64,000 nt of DNA, taken from Ciona intestinalis (Eukaryota; Chordata; Ascidiacea; Phlebobranchia; Cionidae). Both the position numbers and the translations under genes were made by a program. This document shows, piece after piece, positions 12,801 to 22,773 of the stretch; the first letter of the stretch is position 1, and every line of letters begins with the position of its first letter. Below the pieces are notes generated by a model. The model was not told the DNA's origin and did not search any database. It saw nothing but the letters and a program-made list of their open reading frames with translations. The stretch spans positions 180,474 to 244,473 of the forward strand of contig NW_004190376.2 of the NCBI RefSeq assembly GCF_000224145.3, given 5' to 3'.

Positions 12801-15800
12801 AATGTTGGGGTAATTGGCTAACTTTGGTCTAAACCCCAGGTCCCATGGGATACCACACTGTAGGACCTCACCCATATAGAATAGAATGTGCATATACAAT
12901 GTTGGGGTAATTGGCTAACTTTGGTCTAAACCCCAGGTCCCATGGGGTACCACACTGTAGGACCTCACCCATATAGAATAGAATGTGCATATACAATGTT
13001 GGGGTAATGGGCTAACTTTGGTCTAAACCCCAGGTACCATGGCATACCACACTGTAGGACCTCACCCATATAGAATAGAATGTGCATATACAATGTTGGG
13101 GTAATTGGCTAACTTTGGTCTAAACCCCAGGTCCCATGGGGTACCACACTGTAGGACCTCACCCATATAGAATAGAATGTGCATATACAATGTTGGGGTA
13201 ATGGGCTAACTTTGGTCTAAATCCCAGGTCCCATGGCATACCACACTGTAGGACCTCACCCATATAGAATAGAATGTGCATATACAATGTTGGGGTAATT
13301 GGCTAACTCTGGTCTAAACCCCAGGTTCCATGGCGTACCACACTGTAGGACCTCACCCATATAGAATAGAATGTGCATATACAATGTTGGGGTAATGGGC
13401 CAACTCTGGTATAAATCCCAGGTTCCATGGCATGCCTCACTGTAGGACCTCACCCATATAGAATAGAATGTGCATATACAATGTTGGGGTAATGGGCCAA
13501 CTCTGGTATAAATCTAAGGTTCCATGGCATGCCTCACTCTAGGATCTCACCCATATAGAATAGAATGTGCATATACAATGTTGGGGTAATGGGCCAACTC
13601 TGGTATAAATCTAAGGTTCCATGGCATGCCTCACTCTAGGATCTCACCCATATAGAATAGAATGTGCATATACAATGTTGGGGTAATGGGCCAACTCTGG
13701 TATAAATCCAGGTTCCATGGCATGCCTCACTGTAGGATCTCACCCATATAGAATAGAATGTGCATATACAATGTTGGGGTAATGGGCCAACTTTGGTCTA
13801 AACCCCAGGTCCCATGGGGTACCACACTGTAAGGCCTCACCCATATAAACAATATAAGCAATACATTTTTGATTCTTTGATTCTATTTCTCATATATTTC
13901 CACTATGCTTTCAGCCTTTATCTGAAGAGATAGGGGCTCGCATTGACCGTGAGAATCGCAACAAAGGCATGGGTAAGGCTCTCACTATTTGTGTGTGTTA
14001 TGCGGCTAATATTGGGGGCACGGCAACTTTAACAGGAACTGGTCCCAACCTTATTATGGCTGGACAATTTAAAACGTAAGTGTAAAAATGTATTTACTAT
14101 ATATATCATTCAGTATTAAAGGACTTTACTATCCCGTCACTTTCGGACAGTAGAAGTGTGAATTGGTCAATCTTAGATCTCTAAGGTCTCACCCATAGAG
14201 AATTTAGGCAAATAATATTGTATTTCACCCATAGGTCACCCATATCACCCATAGAGAATTTAGGCAAATAATATTGTATTGCACACTTGTGTGAAATCTA
14301 GTCTTAATCTTAAAGGAGGGTGGTTTTGAATTCCTTAAAATAGTACCAGTGGTTCACCCGTTTTATAATGCAAGTGTTCTATTATTTTGTTACAAGCTTA
14401 AAAAAGTTCAAGTAAAATATAGTACCTGTACCACCTATACATACTTTCACACGCCACTCATGCAGTACTTATTCATCAGGATACTTTTATACGTGGTTTA
14501 TCAGCTTTCTAACCCACCTGAAAAAAATATCAGTACTTCACATTATTTAGATTATAACAGATCTATTCTACTATAGCACTTACCCCGCTGCACCAGAGGT
14601 AGATTTTGGATCGTGGGCTTTCTTCTCTTTTCCTGGGATGGTCCTGTTTCTCATCACTGCTTGGTTCTGGTTGCAATATTTGTTTCTGGATATCAAGTGA
14701 GTGGTGTACCTTATGCTCGCTGTCAAGTTATTACATGTACACAGTTATAAAATAACACAGTTATTATAACACAAACACAGTTATAAACTTATAACATAGG
14801 TGTCTTCTTATATATCAGACATTCATGCACCTCATGCTCACTGTAGAGTTATAACATGGGTGTCTTCTTATACACCAGACACACACATGGTGTATTCATA
14901 CACCTCATGCTCACTGTTAAGTTATAACATGGGTGTCTTCTTATACAGCAGACACACATGGTGTATTCATACACCTCATGCTCGCTGCCAAGTTATACCA
15001 AAGTCCCCTTATTTCACTTGTACCCCTTTATATTCAGCTTGAAAGAAATCTTCCCATGTTTCTTCGGCAAAACATCCAAATCGAAAGATGAAATGCAAGC
15101 TGAGAGAGTTATTAAGAGCCAATACGAAGCACTTGGGCCAATGAGGTAAAGTATTCCTGTGTTTATATCATAGATAGTGGTGCATCCAGAAAGTAGGGGG
15201 TTGAAATTAAAAAAAAGTATAAAATATAAAAAAGTTATAACAAAAAAAATATCAAAATAGCGGAATTTACAAAAAAAATAGAAAAAAAACTTTGAATCTG
15301 AAATTGAATCTCAAAATGTACAGTCCGGAGCGTTTTAACTAAAAATTGAAATGTGATACAGTTACATTCTTCAAGCCCCTTTCTTTTTAAAAAGTTTCAA
15401 GAAAAAGTTCTTTTTTTATATAGAAAAATAAAGTCGTGGGTTTAAATTAAAAACAATTACATCCCCTCCTCCCCCCTTCTTTTTAAAATGTTTCAAGTGG
15501 AATCTGACTGTTTCATTACGTTGGACTCGTTCTGCCGTGTAAAAACCAGATCAGGGTTGGATTCACAGGTTTTATTACAGATTGATAATGTGTTTTTTTC
15601 ACCAGTTTTGCTGAGAAGTCGGTTTTGACTTTGTTCATCACCCTCGCTTTACTGTGGTTGACCAGAGATCCTGGGTTCATCCAAGGATGGGGTTCATTGT
15701 CTATATTTAAATCAAAGTAAGTTGGATTTACCCTTGTGTTAGTTGTATTTGTGTGCATGGGTGTTCTGTTTCATACACCTTATGCCCGCTCACGAGGTAC

Positions 15801-18758
15801 CACATATATAACTTATTTATCCTCGCATGGCGCGAAAACGACAATCGTTATAACTCGGGTGTTCTGTTTCATACACCTTATGCCTGCTTACAAGTTATCA
15901 TATATGTAACTTTAAGGGCGACTGACAAACCAACTCTAACTTAACTATATACATAAAACACCCTAAACTTTACCCATATATAGTTTTGGTGCAATGGACC
16001 AACTTTGCCTCAAATATTAGGTTCCATGGCATGCCACACTATAAATCCTCACCCCTATAGAATACAACTAAACAATATATTAATCCACAGATACGTCACA
16101 GATGCATCGGTAGCGATGTTGATCACGTTCATCTTATTTGTCTTCCCGTCTAAACGACCAAACTTCTTTTGCTGTCGGAGCAGATCAGGTGAGACCTGTC
16201 AATCAAACTTAGACCTGTCGATCAAACTTAAACCTGTCAATCAAACTCAGACCTGTCAATCAAACTTAGACCTGTCAATCAAACTCAACTTTTCCTATAC
16301 TGTGTTATGCTATATATAGTAGGGTGGGGGAAGATGGGACACCCTTTTATTCTAATTTCTCTTCATATTTGGTAGTAAACAAATAACATCTAATGAATTA
16401 TAAAACTTATCCTCACGACTCTCTTAGGCTGTTATTAGCTATTTAAAACACGGCCAGGATATTTAGATAATATATGTTAAAGGTGTCCTGTCTTCCCCCA
16501 CCCTACTATATTATAACTTCTATATTGCTACCAGGCATAAAATATTGTCCAGACTCTTTTGGCATAAAATTGATAAGATTTTATTAAAAAACATGTTATC
16601 TGCAATGAGTGGACTTTGTCAGGAAAGCCACTCTTCATAAATATGCTTAAACTAAGCTTGTAATTCTAAACCCCATAAGATACAAACTTTGAAATCACAT
16701 GTAAATATGTTACGAATTAAACACCACCGAAAGCCCTTTGAAAATAGGACACAGTTCTACTGCCTATGTTAAATGCATTCATCCCAATAATGAAATCTAC
16801 CTCACGGCCCTGTACCTTAAAATATAACAGCAATAAGATATAACCCCTATAAGTTATTTCATAGACTAACCACATACTATGTAATATGGATAAGTTAAAT
16901 GTATTTATCCCAAATTCACACATAGATGCCACCCCCATGGCTCCTGTACCTGCATTGTTGACTTGGAACGTTGTGCAACAGAAGATGGCGTGGAATGTGA
17001 TCTTACTGCTTGGTGGCGGGTTTGCTATGGCTTTGGGTTCTAAGGTGAGTTCTTGAGTGCTGTATAGATGTGATTAACTGGTTAATCTATTTATATGCAG
17101 TGTTAGATGAGACAAGAGTCAGTGTTATATTAAGACCAGCTTGTTACTTGTAAAACACTCATACTTGTCTGATATAGCAAGGATAATAGTGATAACTTTT
17201 ATTCGGTTACGGTAGCAAAAATTAAAAAGGAAGTAAAAGGAAACAGGATATAGCGACAAACGGATAGTGGTTAAAACAAACTTATGATTAAAAACATTTA
17301 GCATTTTTTACCATTCTCAGTGTTATGTTCAGAAAAATCCATTTTTTTACCCAAAATCTTTTTCTTATTTTATATCTATTTTTTATTTGACCTCTAGTTA
17401 CCCACCATATACTAACCCAAAGTTCCCACCCAGGAATCTGGTTTATCTCAATGGATTGGCTTACAGATGGAACCTCTCAATGCAATCCCACCATTCTGGG
17501 CCAACTTTATATGTTGTATAGTTATTTGTGCTTTAACACAATGCACAAGTAATACCGCAACTGCTACTGTGTTTCTCCCTATATTAGCTGAACTGGTAAG
17601 TTCTATAATAGCAACCATGCATTTTTATTTGATGTATATTTGCACATATCATTACTGTTGCATTTCAGCATGACAGCGGGACGGCCTATATAAATTTTTT
17701 AATTTTTTAATATCTTATTCTTAATGATAACTACTACAAAAAAACTTTGAAAAACCTTTTGTAGTAATTTTTTGGGGGTTCAAGCCATATTTTTATATAT
17801 TGAACCTACTAATATATCTATAATGCGGTTCTTAAAATGTTTCGGTTTTAAGTTTTTACTGTAATTTAGTCATTTTTACTGTCTGTAATACAATCTTTGG
17901 TATTCATTTTATACTAATAGTACCTGTGAAAAGTGGTGCAACCAATTTAAGGTTATGGTTTTGTTGACACTTTGTAAAACCAGACAAAAATACTAAAGTG
18001 TCGGTCAATTATAATTTTAGTAATTTTTTATAGTAAAATTAATGAAGTATTTTTCTTTATTAGTTAAATATTTGTAAATGTAGATTAATTTGAAGTCTTT
18101 CTAACCCTATATATTGCAATTCAGGCTCAAACACTTGGGGTAAATCCACTCTACCTGATGCTACCTTCAACCATCATTACATCGTATGCATTCATGCTTC
18201 CTGTGTCTACACCACCCAATGCTATTGCTTATTCATATGGATATCTTACTATGATGGATATGGTGAGTTGTGTATTGTTTGTAGCTCATGCTCACTGTCG
18301 AGTTATAACATGGTGTCTTCTTATACACCAGACACACATGGTGTATTAATACACCTCATGCTCACTGTCCAGTTATAACATAAGTGTCTTCTTATACACC
18401 AGACACACATGGTGTATTCATACACCTCATGCTCACTTTTGAGTTATAACATGGGTGTCTTCTTATACACCAGACACACATGGTGTATTCATACACCCCA
18501 TGCTCACTGTTATAACAGTTACAACATAGATGTCAATTTAATGTTTATTTTTCACAGATAAAAGCTGGATTTCTGATGAACATTTGCGGCATCTTTTTTG
18601 CTCTTTTCTCTGTCCATGTATTTGGGGGTGTGGCTTTCAAGGTATTTGTGTCGCACCCGTCATGGCTAGATGCCATGGCAAGTGTCAACGCTACCATGGC
18701 ACCGAACACCACGGTACTAAATGCCATGTCAGCTACAGTCGGTAATCTAACATTATGA
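886..18758 (+). CDS. SLC13-family sodium/dicarboxylate (citrate or sulfate) cotransporter, 17 exons
   Basis: Plasma-membrane sodium-coupled anion transporter; the family carries di- and tricarboxylates or sulfate. Exons: 886-993, 1828-1956, 2608-2744, 8741-8861, 9460-9607, 11462-11618, 12179-12203, 12493-12579, 13915-14075, 14577-14696, 15038-15145, 15606-15716, 16091-16188, 16926-17044, 17434-17595, 18125-18262, 18558-18758. All junctions are GT-AG and phase-consistent, giving 709 residues. The start begins [13 protein letters not shown] before the first helix, as in vertebrate SLC13A2/3/5. Visible marks are [20 protein letters not shown] (exon 3), [12 protein letters not shown] (SNV, residues 142-144), a second motif [13 protein letters not shown] (SNT, 582-584), and the family signature [15 protein letters not shown] in exon 16. 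The C-terminus has three N-glycosylation sequons (NAT, NTT, NLT). Exons 5-8 encode a 139-residue hydrophilic loop (166-304), longer than I recall for vertebrate members. The substrate cannot be assigned from sequence alone. Confidence 0.95.
1131..1146 (+). other. Spliced-leader-like 16-mer inside SLC13 intron 1
   Basis: The sequence ATTCTATTTGAATAAA differs only at the last base from the Ciona spliced leader as I recall it (ATTCTATTTGAATAAG). No GT donor follows, so it does not look like a working SL RNA gene. It could be the 5' end of a retro-inserted trans-spliced mRNA, or chance in AT-rich DNA. Confidence 0.45.
1982..2142. mobile_element. Foldback element, arms ending near TGCTCATCTGGTGTGAAA
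   Basis: The left arm (1982-2026) and the reverse complement of the right arm (about 2090-2142) match over roughly 45 bases with scattered changes; both contain CTCATCTGGTRTGAAA. A related copy lies at 19382-19536. It sits in SLC13 intron 2 and has no coding capacity, which fits a MITE-like hairpin element. Confidence 0.6.
4310..4568 (-). mobile_element. Diverged copy of the TAGTAGGGTGGGG inverted-repeat element
   Basis: Several GTACTGTGGGGTAAGATGG-like ends in a row are followed by a degraded body (TTAAACGTGTTTTCAATAA, GAGTCGTGG) and an end matching CCCATCTTT. The repeated ends suggest nested or internally duplicated insertions. Confidence 0.5.
4889..5084 (+). mobile_element. 190-bp MITE copy (TAGTAGGGTGGGG family)
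   Basis: Inverted termini TAGTAGGGTGGGGGAA and CCCCCACCC-ACTA flank the family body (TTTGGTAGCAAACAA, GACTCCCATAGACCGTTG, GATCAGGATATTTGGGTA). No open frame. TA-rich flanks are compatible with a TA target. Confidence 0.8.
5395..5640 (+). repeat. Dispersed repeat with AAATCAAGTCCAACCAAT core
   Basis: Shares the cores TCTGGTGCTACG, AAATCAAGTCCAACCA and GGCAACGTCAGT with 31200-31345, 37190-37320 and 51905-52035. This copy has its first part duplicated. The class is unknown; it could be a SINE or a LINE 3' end. Confidence 0.55.
6110..6229 (+). repeat. 120-bp dispersed repeat, copy 1
   Basis: Starts AATGAATGAAATTTATTTCG and ends near CTTATTGATAAAACA. About 93% identical by eye to 60087-60209. 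The AATGAATG start resembles simple tails seen at LINE 3' ends, but the class is not established. Confidence 0.65.
8947..9132 (-). mobile_element. 190-bp MITE copy, reverse orientation
   Basis: Begins TAGTAGGGTGGGAAAAGATG, continues CACCTTTAGCACATAATATTC and ends CCTTTCCTACTA. It lies in SLC13 intron 4, about 85 bases past the donor. Confidence 0.8.
9213..9292 (-). mobile_element. Truncated MITE copy (TAGTAGGGTGGGG family)
   Basis: Only the first 80 bases remain: a TAGTGGGGTGGGGGTGGGG end and CCTTTGGCACATAATATCC, stopping after the TTTTAAACAATTA segment. Confidence 0.65.
11140..11222 (+). repeat. Dispersed repeat, pair member with 39335-39415
   Basis: Both copies share ACATAGGGAACYTCATTGATTA, then CTTTGSCTYTGCTTGTTT and an ACACC-CAGCA end. 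Class unknown. Confidence 0.5.
12598..13850 (+). repeat. 97-bp minisatellite, about 13 units, filling SLC13 intron 8
   Basis: Units contain TTGGGGTAATGGGCYAACT, then CCAGGTCCCATGGCATACCA, then TAGGACCTCACCCATATAGA and GAATGTGCATATACAATG. Spacing between successive ACAATGTT marks is 97-98 bases. The array starts about 20 bases after exon 8 and stops about 65 bases before exon 9. Diverged single units occur at about 12390-12440, 14165-14280, 15980-16080, 20740-20790, 25780-25870, 31995-32040, 34670-34760 and 42690-42840, so the array looks like local amplification of a dispersed unit. Confidence 0.9.
14711..14998 (+). repeat. 71-bp minisatellite, array A (SLC13 intron 10)
   Basis: About three units of the family CTCACTGTCAAGTTATAACA / GGGTGTCTTCTTATACACCA / GACACACATGGTGTATTCAT / ACACCTCATG. 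The unit contains the near-palindrome GGTGTATTCATACACC. The array stops about 40 bases before exon 11. Confidence 0.85.
15745..15915 (-). mobile_element. SINE-tail repeats, two copies in reverse
   Basis: Two units carry GTGTTCTGTTTCATACACCT and TTACAAGTTATCA-like ends, the reverse complement of the family seen downstream of tRNA-like heads at 43965-44260 and 56045-56335. Confidence 0.6.
16189..16289 (+). repeat. 20-bp tandem repeat, five units, beginning at the exon 13 splice donor
   Basis: Unit AGACCTGTCAATCAAACTTA. The first unit starts inside the donor sequence GTGAGACCTGTC of SLC13 exon 13, so the donor is part of the repeat edge. Confidence 0.85.
16317..16508 (+). mobile_element. 190-bp MITE copy (TAGTAGGGTGGGG family)
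   Basis: Full-length copy with both termini (TAGTAGGGTGGGGGAAGATG ... CCCCCACCCTACTA), in SLC13 intron 13 directly after the 20-bp tandem repeat. Confidence 0.85.
18284..18535 (+). repeat. 71-bp minisatellite, array B (SLC13 intron 16)
   Basis: About 3.5 units of the same family as array A. The array begins about 20 bases after the exon 16 donor and ends about 25 bases before exon 17, so it fills almost the whole intron. Confidence 0.85.
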
Positions 18759-19381
18759 TTGTCACCCAAGTTGTCACGGCTTCCTTACGCGGCTCTTCGG
18801 GTGGTTGCCACTCTTCGTTGACACAGAATACACACAACTCCTTCTAGATATCAGTAGCGCACTGCCCTATCTTTAACACCTACACATCATGCGTGAATTA
18901 GTGCAGACAATAACACACCCGCTCACACACAATGTACAAACGTTTGATCACAAATGTGTCTCGCTTTTTATTCTTCTCTGAAACACTTCCCGTTTATTTT
19001 GCACCCAAATTTTGAACTTTTCATATTGAACAAGATACACAAAACATGACTTTGCATTTAGTTTGATTACACAACGTTACATAAGCACTCTCAATGCACA
19101 ATATGGGGGTGGGCAAGTTATTTCTTAATTTTTAAAACCCATTTTAAAGTTATGTAATACTCGTACCTCTCTCTGCAACTGTTATATATTGGTTTCCAAC
19201 TTCCTTATTTAAAGTTTAATTAAAAATCCAAAGACTGCCCACCCTGCTACACAATTGGAAAACTAGTTTTAAATTTCTCTCTTTTTAATGTTTTTATATT
19301 TATTTATTCAATCCATTGTTTCCATTGAAGTAACCATTATCATAAAATAGAAATGTTCTGTTACTTCTGCTAAAAGGCATA

Positions 19382-19536
19382 AAATAATTTTTAACGCCTC
19401 TTCTGGTATGAAAAAGGTAGTGTATTTCCTATGTTTCTTTGTAAAAATTGAAAATGTTGGAAATACACTACGTTTTTTATAACAAAATGTAGGAAATACA
19501 CTCTGTTTTTTTTATACCAGGTAAGGCGTTAAAAAA
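19382..19536. mobile_element. Foldback element related to 1982-2142
   Basis: Arms AATTTTTAACGCCTCTTCTG and the reverse complement near 19500-19536 match. Both copies share the TGGTATGAAAAA segment and a GTGTATTTCC stretch. Confidence 0.6.
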
Positions 19537-19850
19537 TTATTTGTTTTCAACTAGTTCCAAATTTTTAAATTCCATCGGTTCCAACTTTAGGTACTATGAA
19601 ACTTTGGCTGCTTGCATTATATATTGTAACTTACTGTGCCATTTTCTTGGTCTGTTTATCAAGTTAATCCTGGGCTGGATTTGTAAGACCAGAATTTCTA
19701 AAACTACAAGTATATTCCAACAACAAAAAATAATAAAAAAAGGGTAAAAATGTTAATTTTATTTTAAATTTGAAAAAAGTTTTAGTTTTTTTAAAACATT
19801 TGAAATAAGACAAGGAATTTTAGTTTCAAGCGTCTTACAACTGCCTAAAG

Positions 19851-19988
19851 GTGGCGGTACACAGTATCCGGCATGCGAAATCGCTTGCAAAGTCGTAAGC
19901 AAACTCATTACCAAGTTCCGCATGCGGCAGCGAAATCCGGACAAAACAAACAAAACGGATGAATTCGGATACTGTGTGCAGCCTTCTT
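19851..19988. mobile_element. Inverted-repeat element, GGTACACAGTATCCGGCATG end
   Basis: Starts AAAGGTGGCGGTACACAGTA and ends GGATACTGTGTGCAGCCTTC. The interior has CCGCATGCGGCAGCGAAATC-like sequence. Paired with 33699-33832, which has cleaner termini. No clear target duplication. Confidence 0.65.
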
Positions 19989-20293
19989 TATGCTGTTCCA
20001 GTAAACTTTAAATGCTTATCGAGCTTCCTAAACCGATCTGGTTGAAATCTAGGCCGGTCACCTTTTTAACCATCAATTTTCGATCAAATTTTATCAGTGC
20101 TTGCCCACAAGCTTTTTATAACAGTTCTATTTATTTTATAACAGTCGTTCTATTTTCCGCACTTTTCGAAAACTTTCTTGGTCTCCATTATGTTATTGTA
20201 CTTCTATTACGTCACTATAGGAAATGTTTATCACAACTCAATGGTTTATAATTCTGGCCGCAAGATTTTTTCAAAAACTGGTTTCTTATCATA

Positions 20294-20486
20294 TAGTAGG
20301 GTGGGAGAAGATGGGACACCTTTTTATTCTATTTTCTCGATCTATTTGGTAGTAAACAAAGAAAATTCAAATAATTATAAAACCTTATCCTCAAGACTTC
20401 CATAGACAGTTGTTAATCATTTAAAACACAATCAGGATATTTGGATATTATGTGCTAAAGGTGTTCCATCTTTCCCTACCCTGCTA
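20294..20486 (+). mobile_element. 190-bp MITE copy (TAGTAGGGTGGGG family)
   Basis: Full-length copy, TAGTAGGGTGGGAGAAGATG to CCCTACCCTGCTA, in the intergenic spacer. Confidence 0.85.
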
Positions 20487-21249
20487 TATTAGTTTTTTGC
20501 TCTTTATATTTTAATTGCTTTGTATTTCAATGCATTCGCTTTCAAACTTTGGTGGCTGTTGGATCATTTTATTTATATTGAGTTGCTAAATCAGCTTTGT
20601 CCAAATCCGAAAACTACTAAATAAATATTATCAAAATTTAAACAAACTAATCGGTTTTTGCAGAAATTAAAAAAATCAACAATTTTTCTATTAATTCATT
20701 CATTGTTTCTTGAAATAATGGGATAATCAACTCCGTCCTACTTCACCCTAGGACCTTACCCATATAGAGTAAAAATTAAGATAATTTAAATTTTTATTTT
20801 TTCTGCTTTAACTGTAACAAAAGAATTGATGCTTTTCGGTTGGGCTTTGTTGTTATAACAAGCTTTTGTAAACTATGAGTTAAATCCAAAATGCAATTAA
20901 ATAACTTTCAAAAACCAGGTTTAACAAACCTTTTTTTCTTTGTTAAGCACATATTAAAAACCTGTTTAAAAGTGCTAGTTTTGTATTTTATTATTCAGAA
21001 TTTATTGTGTTTTACGCAACTTGTGTGACACTATTCTGTTATTGTAAGATACTGTTGTTATTGGTACTTCATTTATAAGGCTGTGGTTCTATTTGTAAAT
21101 TCATTTGATTTGCTGGGTCGGTGAATAGAATATGTGAAATAATTTGCAGTGTTGAATAAGTTTTCAATTTGAGAAACTGTTTTTCAGTTTCGTAAGCTCA
21201 TGGGAGTATATGTCATAAAATATCATGAGTATGATGGTTGTAATATGAA

Positions 21250-21645
21250 TATGTGCCTGGTGTATAAGAAAACACCGATGATTTAACTTGACAGTGAGCA
21301 TGAGGTGTATGAATACACCATGTGTGTCTGGTGTATAAGAAGACACCCATGTTATAACTTCACAGTGAGCATGAGGTGTATGAATACACCATGTGTGTCT
21401 GGTGTATAAGAAGACACCCATGTTATAACTTAACAGTGAGCATGAGGTGTATGAATACACCATGTGTGTCTTGTGTATAAGAAGACACCCATGTTATAAC
21501 TTAACAGTGAGCATGAGGTGTATTCATACACTATGTGTGTCTGGTGTATAAGAAGACACCCATGTTATAACTCGACAGTGAGCATGAGGTGTATGAATAC
21601 ACCATGTGTTTCTGGTGTATAAGAAGACACCGTGTTATAACTCAA
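21250..21645 (-). repeat. 71-bp minisatellite, array C
   Basis: About 5.5 units in reverse orientation (GTGAGCATGAGGTGTATGAA, then TACACCATGTGTGTCTGGTG). It is the only large array in the window not inside a recognised intron. Confidence 0.85.
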
Positions 21646-22339
21646 ATAGACTGAAACAGCTTCTCATGTAGTGAAGTGGTGAAGATAATATTCCGCAAGA
21701 AGTTGGAGCCTTTGTATGAGAAATATGATAAGAAGAAATTAGAATAAAAGCAAGCTATGTGGGGGGTCTTAGGTACAGGCACTAGTGACAGTGAATTGTA
21801 ATGGAGACACCAAATGTAAAAATGCAGAAAGAGTTGTTGCCCAAAATAATCAGGACCAGGTACATTATCTATTTTTGACACAATTTACGAAGCCTCAATC
21901 CTAGCCGGTAGCACGGATTGTAAACCATAAAATATTTAGCACTAAGCCTCTAACATCCCTTATCATATTATCAAGTGTATATAAACTGCCGCATCTAGAT
22001 GATAGCACTCAAAATTGTTTCAAGTAATTTATCAACATTCCAGACCTTTAGTGTGACTGATTGTAAAACCCTACCCTTGAAATTACTTCTTACAAACCAA
22101 TCTTGCAGATTTTATTAAATATCAAACCCTTGATTGTGTTTTATTTCAGAAATATTCCTTACTATACACAAGTGCAAAACCAAGGTGAATAAATCAAAGG
22201 TGACGTAACCACACCTGGTATATAAGGATATATACATGAGGGCAACGATAAAGGTGATATGCCACTCTTGCTTTTAAACAAAAGTAATATATATGATTCT
22301 GCACTTAAGCTTTGATATCAGTTGTTTCATTAGCAGCAA

Positions 22340-22700
22340 AATGTAGAAAATAGATTGAAAAATGCCCTGCTCGTAAGATTTACCAGTTTGCCTTAAAATC
22401 CCCGCAAATTTTGTTAAAAAATTCGCATACATCTTATTAGTACTACTTAGTGCAAAACCAAATATTTCACATGAAAAATATCCTTGGCAAAAAAATCAAA
22501 CGTTACCACTTTTTTGTAGCAGCAAAACACAAAAATATCGGGTCAACATTGATAACCAATGTAAAAAATGCCCTGCGAGAATGGTTTTCCCAAAAAAGTT
22601 TGGAAGAAAAAATCTACGCACATGTTATTACTACTACTGTAATAAATTTAGCGCAAAACCGAATATTTTACATCAAAAATATCCTCCAAGCAAAGAAACA
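22340..22700. repeat. Diverged tandem duplication beside the PAF1 3' end
   Basis: Two copies share AAAAAATGCCCTGC, then TGCAAAACC-AATATTT and CAT-AAAAATATCCT, spaced about 185 bases. The duplication keeps one frame open (22450-22770), but the resulting peptide has no domain features. Confidence 0.5.
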
Positions 22701-22773
22701 AGTTTTCCAATCCAACACAGATACACCACTGCTGATGTATGAGACGAAACATCCAAGTATGACATCATAATGA

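Larger units (their letters stand above)
18759..22773. other. Spacer between the convergent SLC13-type and PAF1 genes
   Basis: No exon recognised. Contents: a foldback element (19382-19536), an inverted-repeat element (19851-19988), a MITE copy (20294-20486), 71-bp array C (21250-21645) and a roughly 185-bp tandem duplication (about 22340-22700). The open frame at 22450-22770 comes from that duplication. Both 3' UTRs must lie within this spacer. Confidence 0.6.

Noticed and set aside
12554..13453. Open frames of 65-82 residues on the minus strand
   Set aside because: They follow the 97-bp tandem repeat and have no start context, domain or splice partners.
12598..13850. CRISPR-like direct repeats
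   Set aside because: Units are contiguous 97-bp repeats without unique spacers or leader, and the setting is a eukaryotic intron.
16005..16319. 104-residue frame running through SLC13 exon 13
   Set aside because: It joins the dispersed 97-bp unit, the real exon and the 20-bp tandem repeat; the in-phase splice sites define the exon instead.
22450..22770. 106-residue open frame next to the PAF1 stop
   Set aside because: Produced by a diverged tandem duplication in AT-rich DNA; no recognisable domain and no supporting gene structure.
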